Shown: positions 20,697 through 21,360 of the stretch, in pieces
Position numbering within the stretch: position 1 is the stretch's first letter
Layout: every line of letters starts with the position of its first letter
DNA from: a virus
Strand: one strand, 5' to 3'
IMG/VR virus record: IMGVR_UViG_3300043331_000996
Location: 1-21,360 of that record
DNA length: 21,360 nt
Position numbers and translations under genes: made by a program
The notes under the pieces: model-generated
Told to the model about the DNA's origin: nothing
What the model saw: the letters and a program-made list of their open reading frames with translations, nothing else
The model's database searches: none

Positions 20697-21360
20697 ATGG
20701 CCGATCCCAGCAAGATCGACCTGCTCCTTGAGGCCGAGCGGCGCGGCATCCTGCCGGAGGAGATGAAGCCGCTGCTGGCGGAGGCCAGGAAGCGCGGCCT
20801 GGTGCCAGGATTGCTGCCGGAGACCGAGGAGGGCCGGCACCGCGCCGAGATCGACACCGAAGCGCGACGCCGGCAGGCCTCCACCGTGCCGGGCGAGGCG
20901 GTCGATACCACCACTGCCACCGTCGGCGAGATGGCGTCCCTGGGGGCGCTGCCACAGATCGTCGCCGCCGGCCGCACGGCCCTCGATTTTCTGGAGCAGC
21001 CTTTCACGGGGCGAAGCGTCGATATCCCCGAGCATTATGGGCGCGAGCGCGATATTTTCCGGCGCCAGATCGACCTGAAACGCGAGGAGATGGGCTGGGG
21101 CACTCTGCCCTTCGACATCGCCGGCGGGGCAACCATGGTGCCCGTTGCCGGGGCCGGCGCGGCTGCTGCGGCTGCAACGAGCTACGGCCGCCAGCTCCTC
21201 GATACCGCGCGCGCGGGCGCGGCCTACGGCGGCGTCTATGGCTTCAACGTCGAGACCGGCGACTGGATCGACAAGATCAAGAGTTCCATCGGCCATGCCT
21301 TCGGCGGCGCCGTGGCCGCTCCGGCGCTCCGCGTCGGCTTCGATGCCGTGGGAGCCGCCA
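20697..21360 (+). CDS. Candidate large ejection protein, C-terminus outside the window
   Basis: At least 221 residues, cut by the right edge. The N-terminus (IDLLLEAERRGILPEEMKPL, then LAEARKRGLVPG) is a short helical motif with a self-similar repeat EA-x-x-RG-x-LP / EA-x-x-RGLVP. Residues 136-161 (LPFDIAGGATMVPVAGAGAA) and 173-212 (GAAYGGVYGFNVETGDWIDK, then SIGHAFGGAVAAPAL) are hydrophobic, Gly/Ala-rich segments with the Y/FG-x-V-x-G-F pattern seen in membrane-interacting ejection or large internal virion proteins. The TAAT spacing sets the ATG one base after the preceding stop. Position corresponds to P22 gp16. Any enzymatic domain downstream cannot be seen. Confidence 0.7.
   Translation, partial: MADPSKIDLLLEAERRGILPEEMKPLLAEARKRGLVPGLLPETEEGRHRAEIDTEARRRQASTVPGEAVDTTTATVGEMASLGALPQIVAAGRTALDFLEQPFTGRSVDIPEHYGRERDIFRRQIDLKREEMGWGTLPFDIAGGATMVPVAGAGAAAAAATSYGRQLLDTARAGAAYGGVYGFNVETGDWIDKIKSSIGHAFGGAVAAPALRVGFDAVGAA

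Larger units (their letters stand above)
60..21360. mobile_element. P22-like podovirus prophage, left part, right end outside the window
   Basis: An integrase next to a host gene, a leftward operon of small phage genes, and a rightward operon with terminase, P22-type portal, scaffold, coat, gp4-like, gp10-like and ejection-type genes define a prophage. The virion order follows phage P22 (terminase small, terminase large, portal, scaffold, coat, gp4, gp10, needle, ejection proteins) with extra small genes inserted. Both arms are truncated where they meet near 5130, and no repressor, replication or lysis gene is present in the window, so the element may be defective. The left limit is approximate and the right limit is not seen. 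Confidence 0.92.

Overview
The window is the left part of an integrated, tailed temperate phage (prophage) in a GC-rich alphaproteobacterial chromosome. At the left edge, bases 1-54 encode on the minus strand the first 18 residues of a HIT-family protein (MAYDSNNVFAKILRGELP). This is a host gene, and its style fits Hyphomicrobiales/Rhodospirillales-like alphaproteobacteria; that host placement is inference. The prophage starts between this gene and the integrase and runs off the right edge. Only one chromosome junction is visible, and no att core can be defined.

Layout. (1) 126-5131, minus strand: an early/lysogeny operon of integrase, a small conserved partner, an excisionase-like HTH protein and nine further small genes. 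Nearly all are joined by ATGA or TGATG stop/start overlaps and so look translationally coupled. Most have no assignable function; three are Cys-rich or DUF1367/NinB-like proteins of a kind seen in other phages. (2) About 5120-5144: an abrupt junction. A minus-strand gene has lost its 5' end and, back to back, a plus-strand terminase small subunit gene has lost its N-terminal half. The repressor/cro, replication and lysis genes normally found between such arms are absent. (3) 5500-7853, plus strand: four small genes and the terminase large subunit. (4) 7858-18565: a P22-type podovirus virion module in near-P22 order: portal, two small novel proteins, terminator, scaffold, coat, small accessory proteins, a glycine-rich fibre, gp4-like and gp10-like tail proteins, and a fibre-like protein in the needle position. 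(5) 18565-21360: three candidate DNA-ejection proteins, the last cut by the window edge.

How it works together (known for P22-like phages, inferred here): the terminase packages DNA through the portal into a coat shell assembled on scaffold; gp4 and gp10 homologues plug the portal and build the tail; fibres bind the host; ejection proteins leave with the DNA. The early operon carries integration and excision.

The most unusual observations are the double-truncation junction near 5130; a short N-terminal motif, MARxxTGxxL with a second TGxxL about 14-18 residues later, shared by otherwise unrelated small proteins of the virion operon; an in-frame TGA splitting a 519-base open frame that carries the same motif; and an intrinsic terminator inside the structural operon overlapped by an 11-codon ORF and followed by a TTG-initiated scaffold gene. 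No tRNA, rRNA, CRISPR array or insertion sequence was found. There is no gene-free stretch longer than about 75 bases.
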